A DNA stretch of 64,000 nucleotides from Nothophaeocryptopus gaeumannii (lineage: Eukaryota > Ascomycota > Dothideomycetes > Mycosphaerellales > Mycosphaerellaceae): contig JASISA010000026.1 of assembly GCA_031771865.1 (NCBI GenBank), positions 1,116,001 to 1,180,000 of the forward strand, written 5' to 3'. Made by a program: the position numbers and the translations under genes. Below the pieces are notes generated by a model. It was not told the origin of the DNA, ran no database searches, and saw only the letters and a program-made list of their open reading frames with translations. Below are positions 9,296 through 20,250 of the stretch, in pieces; within the stretch, counting starts at the first letter, position 1; each line of letters begins with the position of its first letter.

Positions 9296-10936
9296 CTACT
9301 CCAACTCAATAGTAGCAGGCGGCTTACTCGTAGTCTCGTAAACCACCCTCGCAACACCCTGTACCTCATTCGCAATCCGATCACTCACAGACGCAAACCA
9401 CTCCATGGGCGCTTCAGTGAAAACATTCGCCGTCATGAAATCCGTCGTCTGCACGGCCCTCAAATGGATGATCTCTCCATGCAATCTCTGATCTCCCACC
9501 ACAGCGACTGACTTGACCCCAAGAACAGCGGCGTATGCTTGAGAGATCTTGCGGTAGTAGCCTGCCTTCCGGATTTCGGCGATCCAGATTTGATCGGCTT
9601 CTTGAGCGATGCGGATGCGCTCTTGGGTTACTTCGCCTATGATGCGGATTGCTATGCCCGGGCCTGGGAAAGGGTGGCGCCAAACTAGTTCTTCGGGGAT
9701 ACCGAGTTGGGTACCGAGGGCACGGACTTCGTCTTTGAAGAGTTCGCGGAGGGGTTCGATGAGTTTGAGATCCATCTTTGCGGGGAGGCCGCCGACGTTG
9801 TGGTGAGTTTTGATTGTGGCAGATGGGCCTTTGAAGGAGATGGATTCAATGACGTCTGGGTAGAGTGTGCCTTGGAGGAACCATTCGATTTTGCCGGCTC
9901 GTTCGGTGTGTTCGGCGGCTTTGGCGATTTCTTTGGCTTTTTCTTGGAAGATGTCGATGAATGTGTTGCCGATGATTTTGCGCTTCTTCTCGGGGTCTGA
10001 GATGCCGGCGAGACGGCCGAGGAAGATCTGGCTGGCATCGACGACGGTCAAATTCACGCCAAGGCCCTTCTTGAGCGTCTCCTCCACTTGCTTGGCTTCG
10101 TTCATGCGCAGAACACCGTTGTCGACGAGAATGGCGTGGAAGCGGTCGCCAATGGCTCTGTGCATCAGTCTTGCTGCGACAGTCGAGTCCACACCACCGC
10201 TGACCGCACCAATGCATTGTCCCTTTTCGCCGATAATTGCCCTGATTCTTGCAATCTCTTGATCGACGAAGGCTCCCATTGTCCAATTCTGTTGCGCCTT
10301 GCAAATGCTCACAGCGAAGTTTTGGATTATCTGGGTACCCTTCGGTGTGTGGGTGACCTCCGGATGGAACTGAATGCCGTAGTATTCTTTCGTATCGTGC
10401 GCAATTCCTGCGAATGGAGAACTTGCGGTCGTCGCGACAGTGTGGAAGTTCTGCGGGAGTTGTGAAAGCTTGTCGCCATGGGACATCCATACGAGCATGC
10501 CATCCTCAAGACCCTCAAACAGACGATCGATGTGTGACCCTTTTCCGTCATGTCGCTCTACTTGCAGTTGTGCCTTACCGTACTCCCTCTTCTCACCGGC
10601 GACAACGCCCTTGCCATGGTTCCACGCGATCTCTTGCAGGCCATAGCAGATGCCTAGTATTGGGACATTGAGGTTGAAAACTTCGGGGTCGACGTGAGGA
10701 GCGTCTTCGGCGTAGACTGAGTATGGACCGCCGGACAGAATGACACCTTTCGGCTTGAAAGGCAGCCCCGAGATCTTTTGCGTACACGGCAGCATCTCCG
10801 AGTAGACATTGAGTTCTCGCAGTCGACGCGTGATGAGATGCGTGTATTGTGATCCGAAGTCGAGGACGAGGATGGTATCGAAAAGCTTGTGTGGCTCTGC
10901 TGGCAATTCGCCATTGGTGACGCCGTTGGTGGCCAT
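9296..10936 (-). CDS. GUA1: GMP synthase (glutamine-hydrolysing)
   Basis: Converts XMP, ATP and glutamine to GMP, the last step of guanine nucleotide synthesis; cytosolic. Single exon, 546 residues, the usual eukaryotic length. Domains in order: class I glutamine amidotransferase (LVLDFGSQYTHLI; nucleophile Cys in GICYGLQ; His and Glu in QFHPEVTHTPKG), ATP-pyrophosphatase with the SGGVDS loop (about residue 245), and the C-terminal dimerisation domain with RHPFPGPG. All key residues are intact. The start MATNGVTNG is the first ATG of the frame. It is transcribed away from VPS15 across a shared 387-bp spacer. Identity is secure. Confidence 0.98.
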   Translation of the reverse strand: MATNGVTNGELPAEPHKLFDTILVLDFGSQYTHLITRRLRELNVYSEMLPCTQKISGLPFKPKGVILSGGPYSVYAEDAPHVDPEVFNLNVPILGICYGLQEIAWNHGKGVVAGEKREYGKAQLQVERHDGKGSHIDRLFEGLEDGMLVWMSHGDKLSQLPQNFHTVATTASSPFAGIAHDTKEYYGIQFHPEVTHTPKGTQIIQNFAVSICKAQQNWTMGAFVDQEIARIRAIIGEKGQCIGAVSGGVDSTVAARLMHRAIGDRFHAILVDNGVLRMNEAKQVEETLKKGLGVNLTVVDASQIFLGRLAGISDPEKKRKIIGNTFIDIFQEKAKEIAKAAEHTERAGKIEWFLQGTLYPDVIESISFKGPSATIKTHHNVGGLPAKMDLKLIEPLRELFKDEVRALGTQLGIPEELVWRHPFPGPGIAIRIIGEVTQERIRIAQEADQIWIAEIRKAGYYRKISQAYAAVLGVKSVAVVGDQRLHGEIIHLRAVQTTDFMTANVFTEAPMEWFASVSDRIANEVQGVARVVYETTSKPPATIELE

Positions 10937-11323
10937 TCTGTCTACGGCAGTGGTAATAAGGAAAGCGAGTTGTTACTGACTTGAACTCGATCTTCAACTT
11001 TTTTTTGCCCTCAGTCACATAGGGCAGGGCAGGGCAGGGCGCGTCTGCGGGGACCCTTGTCGTTTGGCTGCATGTCGGTGAATCGTTTGAGCGGCTCCGA
11101 CGTGAGACAGGACATCGCCTGCAACGGGGTCAAGATGTCAGGCGACAGGCACATGACAATCGAACAGTGACTTGCAAAGGCGAGAATCCTCATCGGCACG
11201 ACATCTGGATGGCATCTGATCTCAGCGCGTATACGACATGAAACGCGCCGACATGCTAGAAAGCGCGTCCATCCAACACCACCACCCTTCTTCACGCCTT
11301 CCCTGATATGAGGACTCGCAAAC
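10937..11323. promoter_or_regulatory. Shared divergent promoter of GUA1 and VPS15
   Basis: The 387-bp gap separates two divergent housekeeping start codons. It contains a T-run and, at 11021-11041, four GGG tracts (see separate entry). No TATA box is obvious. Confidence 0.6.
11021..11041 (+). repeat. (AGGGC)n G-rich tandem repeat
   Basis: Four copies of AGGGC in a row supply four GGG tracts with 2-nt spacers, the minimal pattern for an intramolecular G-quadruplex. It lies 85-105 bp upstream of the GUA1 start codon. Confidence 0.85.
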
Positions 11324-14300
11324 ATGGGCCAAGGATACTCATTGGTCACGCTGCCGGCTGGACCGAGCGCTGTAGAGGCGACGGAGCTCTCGGATTTGGA
11401 CTATGAAAAGCATCTGGGAGGCGCTCGATTGCTGAGAACCATCCGAGCCAAGCATCAGAACGGCGTTGTAGTCGCCAAGATCTGTACGAAATCGAGCCCG
11501 AGCATCTCGTTCAAGCAGTATGCGAACGCTATCCGGACCGAGAGAAACTTGTTGAAGAACATTCCGAACGTTTTGCCATACGCGAGGGTGCGCGAGACCA
11601 ATACACTCGGAGTTCTTGTTCGGCAGTATGTTCACAGCTCGCTTTACGATCGCATCAGTATCCGGCCTTTCCTCGAAGACATCGAGAAAAAGTGGATTGC
11701 TTTTCAACTGCTCTGCGCTCTGCGAGACTGTCACGATCGACAAGTGTACCATGGCGACATCAAGTCCGAAAACGTCATGGTCACTTCCTGGGGCTGGGTG
11801 TATTTAACAGACTTTGCCTCATCCTTCAAACCGGTATATCTACCCGAAGACAATCCTGCCGACTTCTCCTTCTACTACGATTCATCAGCTCGCCGGACAT
11901 GCTATCTCGCGCCTGAGCGCTTCCTGGCAGCTGCAGAGCAGCCGCGCGAAGACAATCTGGTACAGTGGAATATGGACATCTTCAGCCTGGGATGTGTTCT
12001 TGCTGAGCTTTTCACCGAGGCTCCAACATTTACGCTCAGTCAGCTTTTCCGATACCGGAAAGGAGAGTACGACCCAACCGTGTCTCTCTTCAACAAAGTA
12101 GACGACGTTCATGTGTGCGCCATGATTCAGAGCATGATCAAACTCGATCCCTCGGAGAGATGGCATCCCGATGACTACCTGGAAGAGTTCAAAGGGAAGG
12201 TCTTCCCACTGTACTTCTACAATCACCTCCATACCTTGCTGCAAGAGATTACAGACCCGAGCTCTGGCCGAAAGTCAGTCACCACATCCGAGAAGAACAG
12301 TGGAGAGTCTGATGATCGCATCGATCGAATCTACGAGGACTTTGAGATGCTCTCGGTATCGCTCGGCTATCAAGACACCGTGTCAGCTGAAGATGTTGCG
12401 CCGCCAGAACCCGCATACCTGCGAGGCCTCTTCCCTCTTCAAGTCGACCTACCCAATAGCCGGCATACGGCACACGCGGCCCATCCGAGCAACTCAGACA
12501 ATGGAACTTTCATCCTGCTGAACGTCATCACAGCTTCAATGCGAAGTTCAGCCCGAGCATCCACGAAAGTCCGAGCGTGCGAGCTGCTCCTGGCGTTCGC
12601 TGAGAGGCTGCCCGACGAGGCAAAGCTAGACCGTGTACTGCCATACGTGATGCCGCTACTAGACGATCCGAACGAGATGGTCTTGGTATCAGCATTGCGA
12701 ACAATGACACAGCTGCTCGCCTTGGTCAAGGTTGTGTCGCCTGTCAATTCTTTCCTGTTCACTCAGTACATCTTCCCTCGGCTGCAGTTGTTTGTCAAGA
12801 ATAGTGGCTTTACGAAGCATTCGCTGGTTCGCGCGACTTATGCAGCTTGTTTGGCGAGCTTGGCAGAGACAGCGTCGCGGTTTCTGGATGTGATGCAAGC
12901 ACTTCGTGCAGAAGGCTCATTGCCTTCGGCTGATAGGGACGCCGAGGGAGGGCTTGATGCGATGAGTGCCGATGCTTACGATGCCACGCGAATGGAGATG
13001 CTCGATCAGTTCGAAGGACAGACCAAAGTTTTTCTCCAGGATACCGATAACGCTGTGCGGCGCGCATTCTTGACCTCTGTCTCGAGCCTTTGCGTCTTCT
13101 TCGGCGAAGCTCGCACAGCCGACGTCATCCTCAGTCATCTCAATACATACCTGAATGATCCCGACTGGCAACTCAAGTGTGCGTTCTTCAAGGTGATCGT
13201 GGGTGTCGCTGTTTATTTGGGCAGCGCCAATGTGGAGGAATATGTGCTTCCACTCATGCTACAAGCACTTACAGATCCGCAAGAGTTTGTTGTCGAACAA
13301 GCCTTGAGATCACTTGCCACGATGGCGGAGATGGGCCTTCTGCAACGAGCGAAGACTTGGGAGCTCATCGATACTGTTGCTCGCTTCCAAATGCACCCAA
13401 ACGTCTGGGTCAAGGAGGCCGCATCACACTTTGTGTCAGCTGCGACTACATATCTAACGATGGCTGATATACGCATAATCGTTGCGCCCTTGATACAACC
13501 TTACTTGAAGGTACCGATTGGAGCACTGAGTGAGATAGAGCTACTAGATGCGCTGAAGAAGCCTCTGCCGCGAGCAGTACTGGATCTTGCCTTGCAATGG
13601 GCGGGGAGAGTAGATCGAAGCGTATTCTGGAAGACTGCTCGGGAGTCCAAGCAACTCTCATACACACCTACAGCGCAGATGCCGCCTCACTCTTCTGTGG
13701 CAGACTTAGGTCCGAAATCGATGGCGAAGATCCCGAAGACTGATGAAGATGAGCAGTGGCTCGGACGGCTACGTAATGCCGGAATGAGCACGGAAGACCA
13801 GATGAAGGTTTTGGCCTTCAGAGAGTTCGTCTGGCGGTCTGCGCAGCGCTCGAAGCGTGACGATGCTTTGCTTGACAATGAGATCTATGAGCAGATCATC
13901 AGCTTGTCGAGGCTGAAGATCCAGCCGCAGACTGTGATATTCGACACCGACCCGCAAGCATACGCGCAGCGGGTGGAAGACCAGAATCGAACGATTGCTG
14001 AAGCCATCGAGGAAGCTTCAAAGGTAGAGGCAAAACGCAATGGCATTGCTAACTCCGAAGCGAGTGGAGCTGAAGGCAACTCGAAAGCGCCTGAGCTGCC
14101 CATTCCAGGCGCAATCCGTCGCCTATCCGGACTTCGTAAGCAGGGTTCTGGAAGCCTCTCTTCGTCGCCGAGCTCTGGAATCGGTCTCTTAGGGCGAGAT
14201 GTTGATCATGCCTTGCGACAGAAAGGAAACGCGGCTGGTTTGCTCAGCGGCGGAGAACTTCGCGGTAAAGCACAGGCAGCGGTGGCTACAGATGCGGCGA

Positions 14301-15961
14301 CTGCGGAAGGACAGCTGGACAGGCCGAGATCGACCAGCCGAAGGACATCACCTGTTTCAGCGCCTGACAACGTGAGTCGCCGAAAAGGCATCGAACGAGC
14401 CGCCAGTCATCGCGCGGGCCACAACTACACTGGCAATGACCCTACTGTACTCAAGCTGCTGGATGCCGTCTACGTGGATAATTTCCCATTGGACAGTGCA
14501 GACTTCGGCCCAGTCGTTCAGCCTCCGGGTGGTCAGATACCAACAAGCATCAACCGACCTCCTGTAGGGCCCTGGCGTCCTCAAGGTAACCTTGTAGCGG
14601 TTCTCGGCGAGCACACTGCTAGAGTGAGCAAAATGTCAGTATCGCCAGATCACCTATTCTTTTTGACGGGTGCGGACGACGGTTGTGTGAAGATCTGGGA
14701 CACTGCGCGTCTTGAACGCAACGTCACTCACCGCTCTCGTCAGACCTACAAGCTTCCGATCGGTGTGACCGTCACCAGCTTGTGCTTTGTTGAAAACACT
14801 CACTCGTTTGTGCTTACTGGGTCTGACGGCAGTGTGCAAGTCGTCCGGTGTGATGTCACCGAAACTGACAAAGCCGTGCCGAAATATGGCAAGATGAGGC
14901 TGATAAGAGAATGGAAGATACCAACTTCGAGCTCAAGCGTAGAGTACGCAGTCTGGTCAGAACACTTCCGAGGCGAATCCGCCAGCACGCTGGTTTTAGC
15001 CACCAATCTAGGACGCATCCTAGCAGTGGACCTGAGATACTTGTCCATCATCTTCGACCTCCAGAACCCATCGCATCACGGCGCTCCGACTTCGTTCTGC
15101 ATGAGCCGCCGACACGATTGGCTCATGGTTGGCAGCTCGCACGGCGTTCTTGACTTATGGGACATGCGCTTCCAGCTCAGGGTACGCTCCTGGACATTTG
15201 CAAACGCATCACCCATTGCCCGCATACAACTGCACACCAGCCGGAAATCCTCAAAACGTAACAGGTTTTGTGTGACAGGAGGAACAGCTCCTGGTGAGAT
15301 CACCGTCTGGGATGCGGAGAAAGGCATTTGTCAAGAGATCATCCGACCTGCGCATCCTCATGCCAAAGAGCGCCTGCATCTGCGAGACTATGAGCTGCGA
15401 AACATGGATGATGAGAAGGCAGAGGGGTTGCTCGGTCGATTAGCCGGATCTGCAGACGCGAGCGGCGACAGCAGTCAGCCTGCCCTGAACATGGTCTCTT
15501 TCTTCGGCGCGCAGCCTTCCGCTAAGGACCCCGAAACGCTTCAACCCTTCGCTATCTCCGGCGGCCCAGATGGCAAGGTCCGCTTCTGGGACACAGACCG
15601 CTTAGAGGGATGTCGCCTCGTCTGCGGCGGTACTCCGGACGAAAAGCCAACATATACCTTCGGCCAGCTCAGTCTGGAAACTCGCGTCCTTTCTGAAAAA
15701 CCGGCCGAGCAACCGCAAGGCACCGGCAATGCGATTGAATCGAATCGCGTTGCGCCCGATACTTCCGCGAAGAGGGCTGCGAGTGGCAGTCCTGGTGCTT
15801 CGAAGGGAGGGGCAATGGGGAGGTATGAGACTATTCGAATGGCGAGTCAGAATCTGATGGGTGGGCATTTGGATGTCATTACAGATGTGGCTATGCTGGA
15901 GAGGCCTTTTGGGATGGTTTTGAGTGCGGATCGGAGTGGACAAGTGTTCGTCTATCAATAG
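11324..15961 (+). CDS. VPS15: Vps15 regulatory protein kinase of the PI3-kinase Vps34 complex
   Basis: Vps15 scaffolds Vps34 for autophagy and endosomal sorting on membranes. Single exon, 1545 residues. It begins MGQGYS, the expected N-myristoylation site. The kinase-like domain (about 25-300) has HGDIKSEN in place of HRD and DFA in place of DFG, both usual for Vps15. A HEAT-repeat solenoid follows (about 400-790), then a Ser/Arg-rich linker (about 900-1040) and a C-terminal WD40 propeller (about 1100-1545) with repeats such as GADDGCVKIWD, DLWDMRF and ISGGPDGKVRFWDTD. Gene length and domain order match the family. The final stop is 61 bp from the stop of the convergent transporter gene. Confidence 0.97.
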   Translation: MGQGYSLVTLPAGPSAVEATELSDLDYEKHLGGARLLRTIRAKHQNGVVVAKICTKSSPSISFKQYANAIRTERNLLKNIPNVLPYARVRETNTLGVLVRQYVHSSLYDRISIRPFLEDIEKKWIAFQLLCALRDCHDRQVYHGDIKSENVMVTSWGWVYLTDFASSFKPVYLPEDNPADFSFYYDSSARRTCYLAPERFLAAAEQPREDNLVQWNMDIFSLGCVLAELFTEAPTFTLSQLFRYRKGEYDPTVSLFNKVDDVHVCAMIQSMIKLDPSERWHPDDYLEEFKGKVFPLYFYNHLHTLLQEITDPSSGRKSVTTSEKNSGESDDRIDRIYEDFEMLSVSLGYQDTVSAEDVAPPEPAYLRGLFPLQVDLPNSRHTAHAAHPSNSDNGTFILLNVITASMRSSARASTKVRACELLLAFAERLPDEAKLDRVLPYVMPLLDDPNEMVLVSALRTMTQLLALVKVVSPVNSFLFTQYIFPRLQLFVKNSGFTKHSLVRATYAACLASLAETASRFLDVMQALRAEGSLPSADRDAEGGLDAMSADAYDATRMEMLDQFEGQTKVFLQDTDNAVRRAFLTSVSSLCVFFGEARTADVILSHLNTYLNDPDWQLKCAFFKVIVGVAVYLGSANVEEYVLPLMLQALTDPQEFVVEQALRSLATMAEMGLLQRAKTWELIDTVARFQMHPNVWVKEAASHFVSAATTYLTMADIRIIVAPLIQPYLKVPIGALSEIELLDALKKPLPRAVLDLALQWAGRVDRSVFWKTARESKQLSYTPTAQMPPHSSVADLGPKSMAKIPKTDEDEQWLGRLRNAGMSTEDQMKVLAFREFVWRSAQRSKRDDALLDNEIYEQIISLSRLKIQPQTVIFDTDPQAYAQRVEDQNRTIAEAIEEASKVEAKRNGIANSEASGAEGNSKAPELPIPGAIRRLSGLRKQGSGSLSSSPSSGIGLLGRDVDHALRQKGNAAGLLSGGELRGKAQAAVATDAATAEGQLDRPRSTSRRTSPVSAPDNVSRRKGIERAASHRAGHNYTGNDPTVLKLLDAVYVDNFPLDSADFGPVVQPPGGQIPTSINRPPVGPWRPQGNLVAVLGEHTARVSKMSVSPDHLFFLTGADDGCVKIWDTARLERNVTHRSRQTYKLPIGVTVTSLCFVENTHSFVLTGSDGSVQVVRCDVTETDKAVPKYGKMRLIREWKIPTSSSSVEYAVWSEHFRGESASTLVLATNLGRILAVDLRYLSIIFDLQNPSHHGAPTSFCMSRRHDWLMVGSSHGVLDLWDMRFQLRVRSWTFANASPIARIQLHTSRKSSKRNRFCVTGGTAPGEITVWDAEKGICQEIIRPAHPHAKERLHLRDYELRNMDDEKAEGLLGRLAGSADASGDSSQPALNMVSFFGAQPSAKDPETLQPFAISGGPDGKVRFWDTDRLEGCRLVCGGTPDEKPTYTFGQLSLETRVLSEKPAEQPQGTGNAIESNRVAPDTSAKRAASGSPGASKGGAMGRYETIRMASQNLMGGHLDVITDVAMLERPFGMVLSADRSGQVFVYQ

Positions 15962-16022
15962 AAGGCAAATGCCCATGCAGGTGAGAACGAACAAACGCTA
16001 CGAAGTCTATCAAGCAAAGTAC

Positions 16023-17534
16023 TCAAATCTTGAAAGCAGTGCTCTGGATCTCCTTCTCAATACTCTCGCCAAAATCATTCGAACATCCATGCTCAGCGAG
16101 ATAAGCCCGGAACTTGACATCCTCATCTTCCAGATCCCGCTCGCGGTTCGGAATGAGAGTATACGAGATGATACCCCCGACAGCAGCGAAAGCAGCTCCA
16201 ATGAGAAACACAGCCTGCACACCCTTCTGATCAGTATCAAACGAATCCTGAATAGGCGTAAAGACCTGTGTCCCGATCGCTGCACCAGCCTTGCCCACGG
16301 CAGCCGCAAGTCCCAGGAAATGTCCTCGAATCGGAGTCGGGAAACTCTCTGCGCCGCAGAGGAAAGTAGCGACTCCAGGTCCCATTTCCCCGAATGCGTT
16401 GAAGAATCCGTAAAGAACAATGAAGAGCGGGAAGACGGATTGAATCGGTCCCAACGCGCCTCCAAGAATGAAACCTAGGACTGCCCAGCAAGCGAATCCG
16501 AGTGTCATTGTTTGCTTGCGACCGATCCAATCCATCAGAAGCCCGCCTGCAATACACCCTGGCAGGTAGAAGCAATTGACCGCCGTACCCAATCCAATAT
16601 TCTGAACCAGCGAATCATTCGGATTGAGTTGACCAATAATCGTACTGGAGAAAAGTCCGAAGGGGTACGTGACGAAATCGAAAAAGAACCAGGCGAAAGA
16701 AGTACCGAGGATAGCTTTCCAGTATCGCTTAAAGATGAGCATGTATGGGTATCTTCGTTTTATGGCGTGTTTCCTATACTGCGTCGATTCAATCATTCGG
16801 ATCCGAAAACCGAACAGGAAGACTGGGAGGACGAGTCCTAGCCCGAAACAGATTCTCCAGACGCCCTCGGAGGGGCGGTAATTGTAGCATGCGAGGACGA
16901 TTAGGGCTACACAGCCTGCTATGACGAAGCCGAGATCGATGGCGAAATCTGTGGTCAGGGCGACCAGGATGCCGCGACGACGATGGACGTAGGCAGATTC
17001 GTCGGAGACTTCTGTGGACCCGGTTCCGCAGACGGGATATTCGCCTCCTGCGCCGAAACCTGCGATTCCGCGGGCGACTATCATCATCCAGAACATGCCG
17101 AGTTGGGAGGTTCCGTGGGCGGCTGTGGCGAGGACGATTCCGAGGACGAGGAAGAGGGTTGCGAAGACGATGCCAGTGCGACGCCCGATTTTGTCGATTG
17201 TCCAGCCGAAGAAGAGCATGCCGAAGATCTCTCCGATGAGGTAGGAGTTTGTAAGGCGGGTGGAGATTATGGAGGACATGCCGTCTTTGTAGAGGTCGGA
17301 GAAGAGGGGTTTCATGTAGCCGATGATTTGGGCGTTGTAGCCATCGGAGAAGAGGGCCAGACCGGAGACGACGACGGTTAGGATGGAGGAGATGCGAGAG
17401 ATTCTCTTGATGTCGCCGTTTTGGAGGCTGCTGCTGTTGCTATTCTCGATGCCATCTTCGGATGAAGATGTGTAGGTTGGTTTGACTTGGATTGCCTCGT
17501 TGGGAGGGACCTTATCGGCCATGTTGGCGGACAT
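16023..17534 (-). CDS. MFS transporter, Git1/PHS-like (glycerophosphodiester or phosphate)
   Basis: Twelve-helix major facilitator protein of 503 residues, single exon. Signature loops are clear: DGYNAQIIGY in helix 1, the 2-3 loop GWTIDKIGRRTG, and ARGIAGFGAGGEYPVCGT in helix 4; the second half repeats the pattern with LMDWIGRK. This set matches the phosphate:H+ symporter branch that includes yeast Git1, which imports glycerophosphoinositol and glycerophosphocholine across the plasma membrane. A hydrophilic N-terminus (about 45 residues) precedes helix 1. The ATG at 17534 is used; a second Met (MADK, 17522) is four codons on. Substrate choice among phosphate and glycerophosphodiesters cannot be settled from sequence. 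Confidence 0.88.
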   Translation of the reverse strand: MSANMADKVPPNEAIQVKPTYTSSSEDGIENSNSSSLQNGDIKRISRISSILTVVVSGLALFSDGYNAQIIGYMKPLFSDLYKDGMSSIISTRLTNSYLIGEIFGMLFFGWTIDKIGRRTGIVFATLFLVLGIVLATAAHGTSQLGMFWMMIVARGIAGFGAGGEYPVCGTGSTEVSDESAYVHRRRGILVALTTDFAIDLGFVIAGCVALIVLACYNYRPSEGVWRICFGLGLVLPVFLFGFRIRMIESTQYRKHAIKRRYPYMLIFKRYWKAILGTSFAWFFFDFVTYPFGLFSSTIIGQLNPNDSLVQNIGLGTAVNCFYLPGCIAGGLLMDWIGRKQTMTLGFACWAVLGFILGGALGPIQSVFPLFIVLYGFFNAFGEMGPGVATFLCGAESFPTPIRGHFLGLAAAVGKAGAAIGTQVFTPIQDSFDTDQKGVQAVFLIGAAFAAVGGIISYTLIPNRERDLEDEDVKFRAYLAEHGCSNDFGESIEKEIQSTAFKI

Positions 17535-18462
17535 GTTGTTGGCTTCTTTTCGAGAAGTGTCGGGTTAGGTGATGTTGTCGTAAGACCTTGTCTCGTGCGT
17601 AACAACGACCCTGGTCAGGCCATGGCTTCTATATACCCATTCTTACTCTCAATGCCATTCTATCGAGAGGCGTCGATGGACGGACGGACGAATTATGCCC
17701 ATCCATCATCACCCCAAACCATCTTAATGCCAGTCAGTCCAAAACGTGTTCAGCTTAGGATCATCAAACTCACCTACTTCCCACGTGGAAACTCGAGCCC
17801 TCACCCAAAAGATTGTTACATCGAACACATCCAGCACATTGAAACCCGGTGAGAAGAACGAGGATGCTTGAGGATACATTCTGGCCAAGACCCGCCTCCA
17901 AAGGATCAAAGGTGTTGTTGAAGCTCAATCTCACCCACGTGTTCCCGCTTTGAAGCTTCACTCGTCCCTGCAAAACGCCTCCTACTTATTTTGCCAGCAA
18001 CCGTGAAAAATCGGCAATACAAGCCCTTTCGCGAGCTTGTTTCGACACAAGCATGACATACTTACCGGTCTTCGTACCGGAATCTGCAATCGCCGCAGGG
18101 CGCCGACGGCTCTTCATATGAACGGCGCGGTCGTCGGCGCGAGATGGCGATGGAGGAGGATGAGAGTGAGGTGACATTGAGGTGACCGGGTAGCTGGGAA
18201 GAGTGCCAAGACGGCACGTTGGGTGAGTAGGGTTCCAAATCGCTGACGAAGTAGGAGAGGTGATGAATACTCGTAGTGAACTCGATAAACATACATTGCT
18301 TCATACATACAGAACATTCAAACCCATGAACATGCTGACAGGCTGTTATGGTATATCTCCATTCGATCGGCGCAACCGATACCAAGAGTCTAGTCCAATT
18401 AGGACCGTAGCCTTCTTTCCTGAACACCGACACACTAGAGCCAGCCTCTACTACTCAGCCCT
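17535..18462. other. Intergenic, 930 bp
   Basis: Upstream region of the transporter gene and 3' region of the monooxygenase gene. Several short frames, none with a domain. No repeat or RNA recognised. Confidence 0.45.
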
Positions 18463-20250
18463 CTATGCCTTGGCAGTCTTCCATCCCTGGTAGTTATTGT
18501 CCAAGCTCTTATGCAGACTCTCAGTATACTCAACCATACCGCCAGCCCAGTTAAGAGGCTCGACACGCTTGCCGGGAATATTGGCTCCAGAGTACCACGA
18601 CTTGGCCATGGGGAAGAGGGTAGCGTCCCATTTCTCGTTCCTATACAAACACAATCACGGTCAGCATACACATACCACACACACACACACACGTTTCTTG
18701 GTTGATGATGATAGGGGTCACACTTACATCCTCTTACACCAATCATCTTCGGCTTCTTGGGTTGCTTCGAATCTTGTGATGCCGTCGGCCTGAATCCTCT
18801 TCATAGCCTCTTCCACAAACTCCGCCTGGAACTGCGTGCAGGAAGGTCCATTAGAGAAAGCAGTCGGGGCCTGTGGGCCGTAAAGGAAGAACATGTTAGG
18901 GAAGCCAGGGATGGCGATACCCATGGAAGTGCGAGTGCCGTTCTTCCAGTGATCGGCGATCGTCTCATCCTTGGTATCGCGGATATTGAGTTGAGCGAGG
19001 GAGCCGGTGACAGAATCGAAACCGGTGGCGAGGACGAGGACGTCGATTTCCTTCAGGCCTTTTGGTGTTCGGAGACCCTTGGCTTCGACGGCTTCGATGG
19101 GATTGGCGTTCACATCGATGATCTCGACGTGAGGGGCATCGATGACCTCGTAGTAGCGTTGCTCGAGCGATGGGCGCTTTGTGCCCCATGGATGAGGTTT
19201 CTTGGTTGGTGCGACGAGTTCCTGCTTTTCGGGATCCTTGACACGAGCACGGACGGACTTCTTCCAGAACTCGTATGCCTCGTCGTTGGCCTTGTCGTCG
19301 AACAGCATGTCGCTGTAGGTGTTGAGCCAGTATCTGAAGCCGCCCTCCTCGATCATGAGCTTGTGATAGAACTTCTCGCGGTCCTCTGGTGAGTCGTCGA
19401 AGGTCTTCTTGTCTACGAAGTCGTATGTGAAACCGGCGAATGTGCTGCGGGTGTCGTTGATGAGCTTCTCGTATGTGCCGTCCTGCTTCTTGCGCTCCTC
19501 CTCTTCTGGGTCGAGCTTCTTTTGGTTCATTGGCAGACACATGTTTGGTGTTCGCTGGTAGACGGTCATTTCCTTGACCTTGGGGCCGAGCTCTTGGATG
19601 GTCTGGATGCCCGAGGCTCCGGTGCCGACGACAGCCACTCGCTTGTTCTTCAGGCTGACATCGTGTTGAGGCCACTTCGCAGTGTGGAAGACCTCTCCCT
19701 GGAAGTTGCTGAGTCCTGGGAACGGTGGGGAGTAGTGCTTCGAAGCAAAACCAATGCAGGGCATAAACCACCTGCACTTGATTGTAGACTCATCGGAGCA
19801 CTCAACCGTCCAGGTATGTGTCTTATCATCAAAAGTTGCAGTGTCGACGCACTTGTTGAATGTAGTGTGCTGGGAAACATTCCATTTCTTGTCCACATGC
19901 TGGAAATATCTTCGGAGCTCGGGCCAAGCTGGGTAACGCTCGTGGTATGTGAAGTCCTCCCATAGCTCCTTGTCGAAGAGCTGGTAGATGGGTGTATCGG
20001 AGTCGACACGTGCACCTGGGTAGCAATTCCAGTACCTTGGAAGGAGAAAGGTCAGGAATCGCCTTCTCTCGTGCTGATCTTTCGGCTTAAACTCGACTTA
20101 CCAGATACCGCCTGAAGAGGCACCCTTCTCGTAGATCTGCACTGAAAGACCGAGCTTCCGCAGTCTGTTTAACAATGTGTAGGAGGCAAATCCTGCTCCG
20201 ACGAGCAGCACATCCACATATGGGATCTCTGGCTCTCCAATTGAACCCAT
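18463..20250 (-). CDS. Baeyer-Villiger-type flavin monooxygenase
   Basis: Class B flavoprotein that inserts oxygen next to a ketone using FAD and NADPH. Three exons (20250-20102, 20035-18728, 18640-18463) give about 544 residues. The N-terminal FAD fold reads GAGFAS rather than the usual GxGxxG. The second, NADPH-binding fold has VGTGASGIQ. The Baeyer-Villiger fingerprint FxGxxxHxxxW(P/D) is present as FQGEVFHTAKWP. Residues after it (ATGFDSVTGSL, GFPNMFFLYGPQAP) are also typical. Intron 2 (18641-18727) contains a CA microsatellite. No targeting signal. Substrate unknown; no polyketide or terpene synthase is nearby. Confidence 0.92.
18676..18692. repeat. (CA)n microsatellite in monooxygenase intron 2
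   Basis: About eight CA dinucleotides inside the 87-bp intron, between the acceptor and donor on the minus strand, where it reads as (TG)n. Confidence 0.9.
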
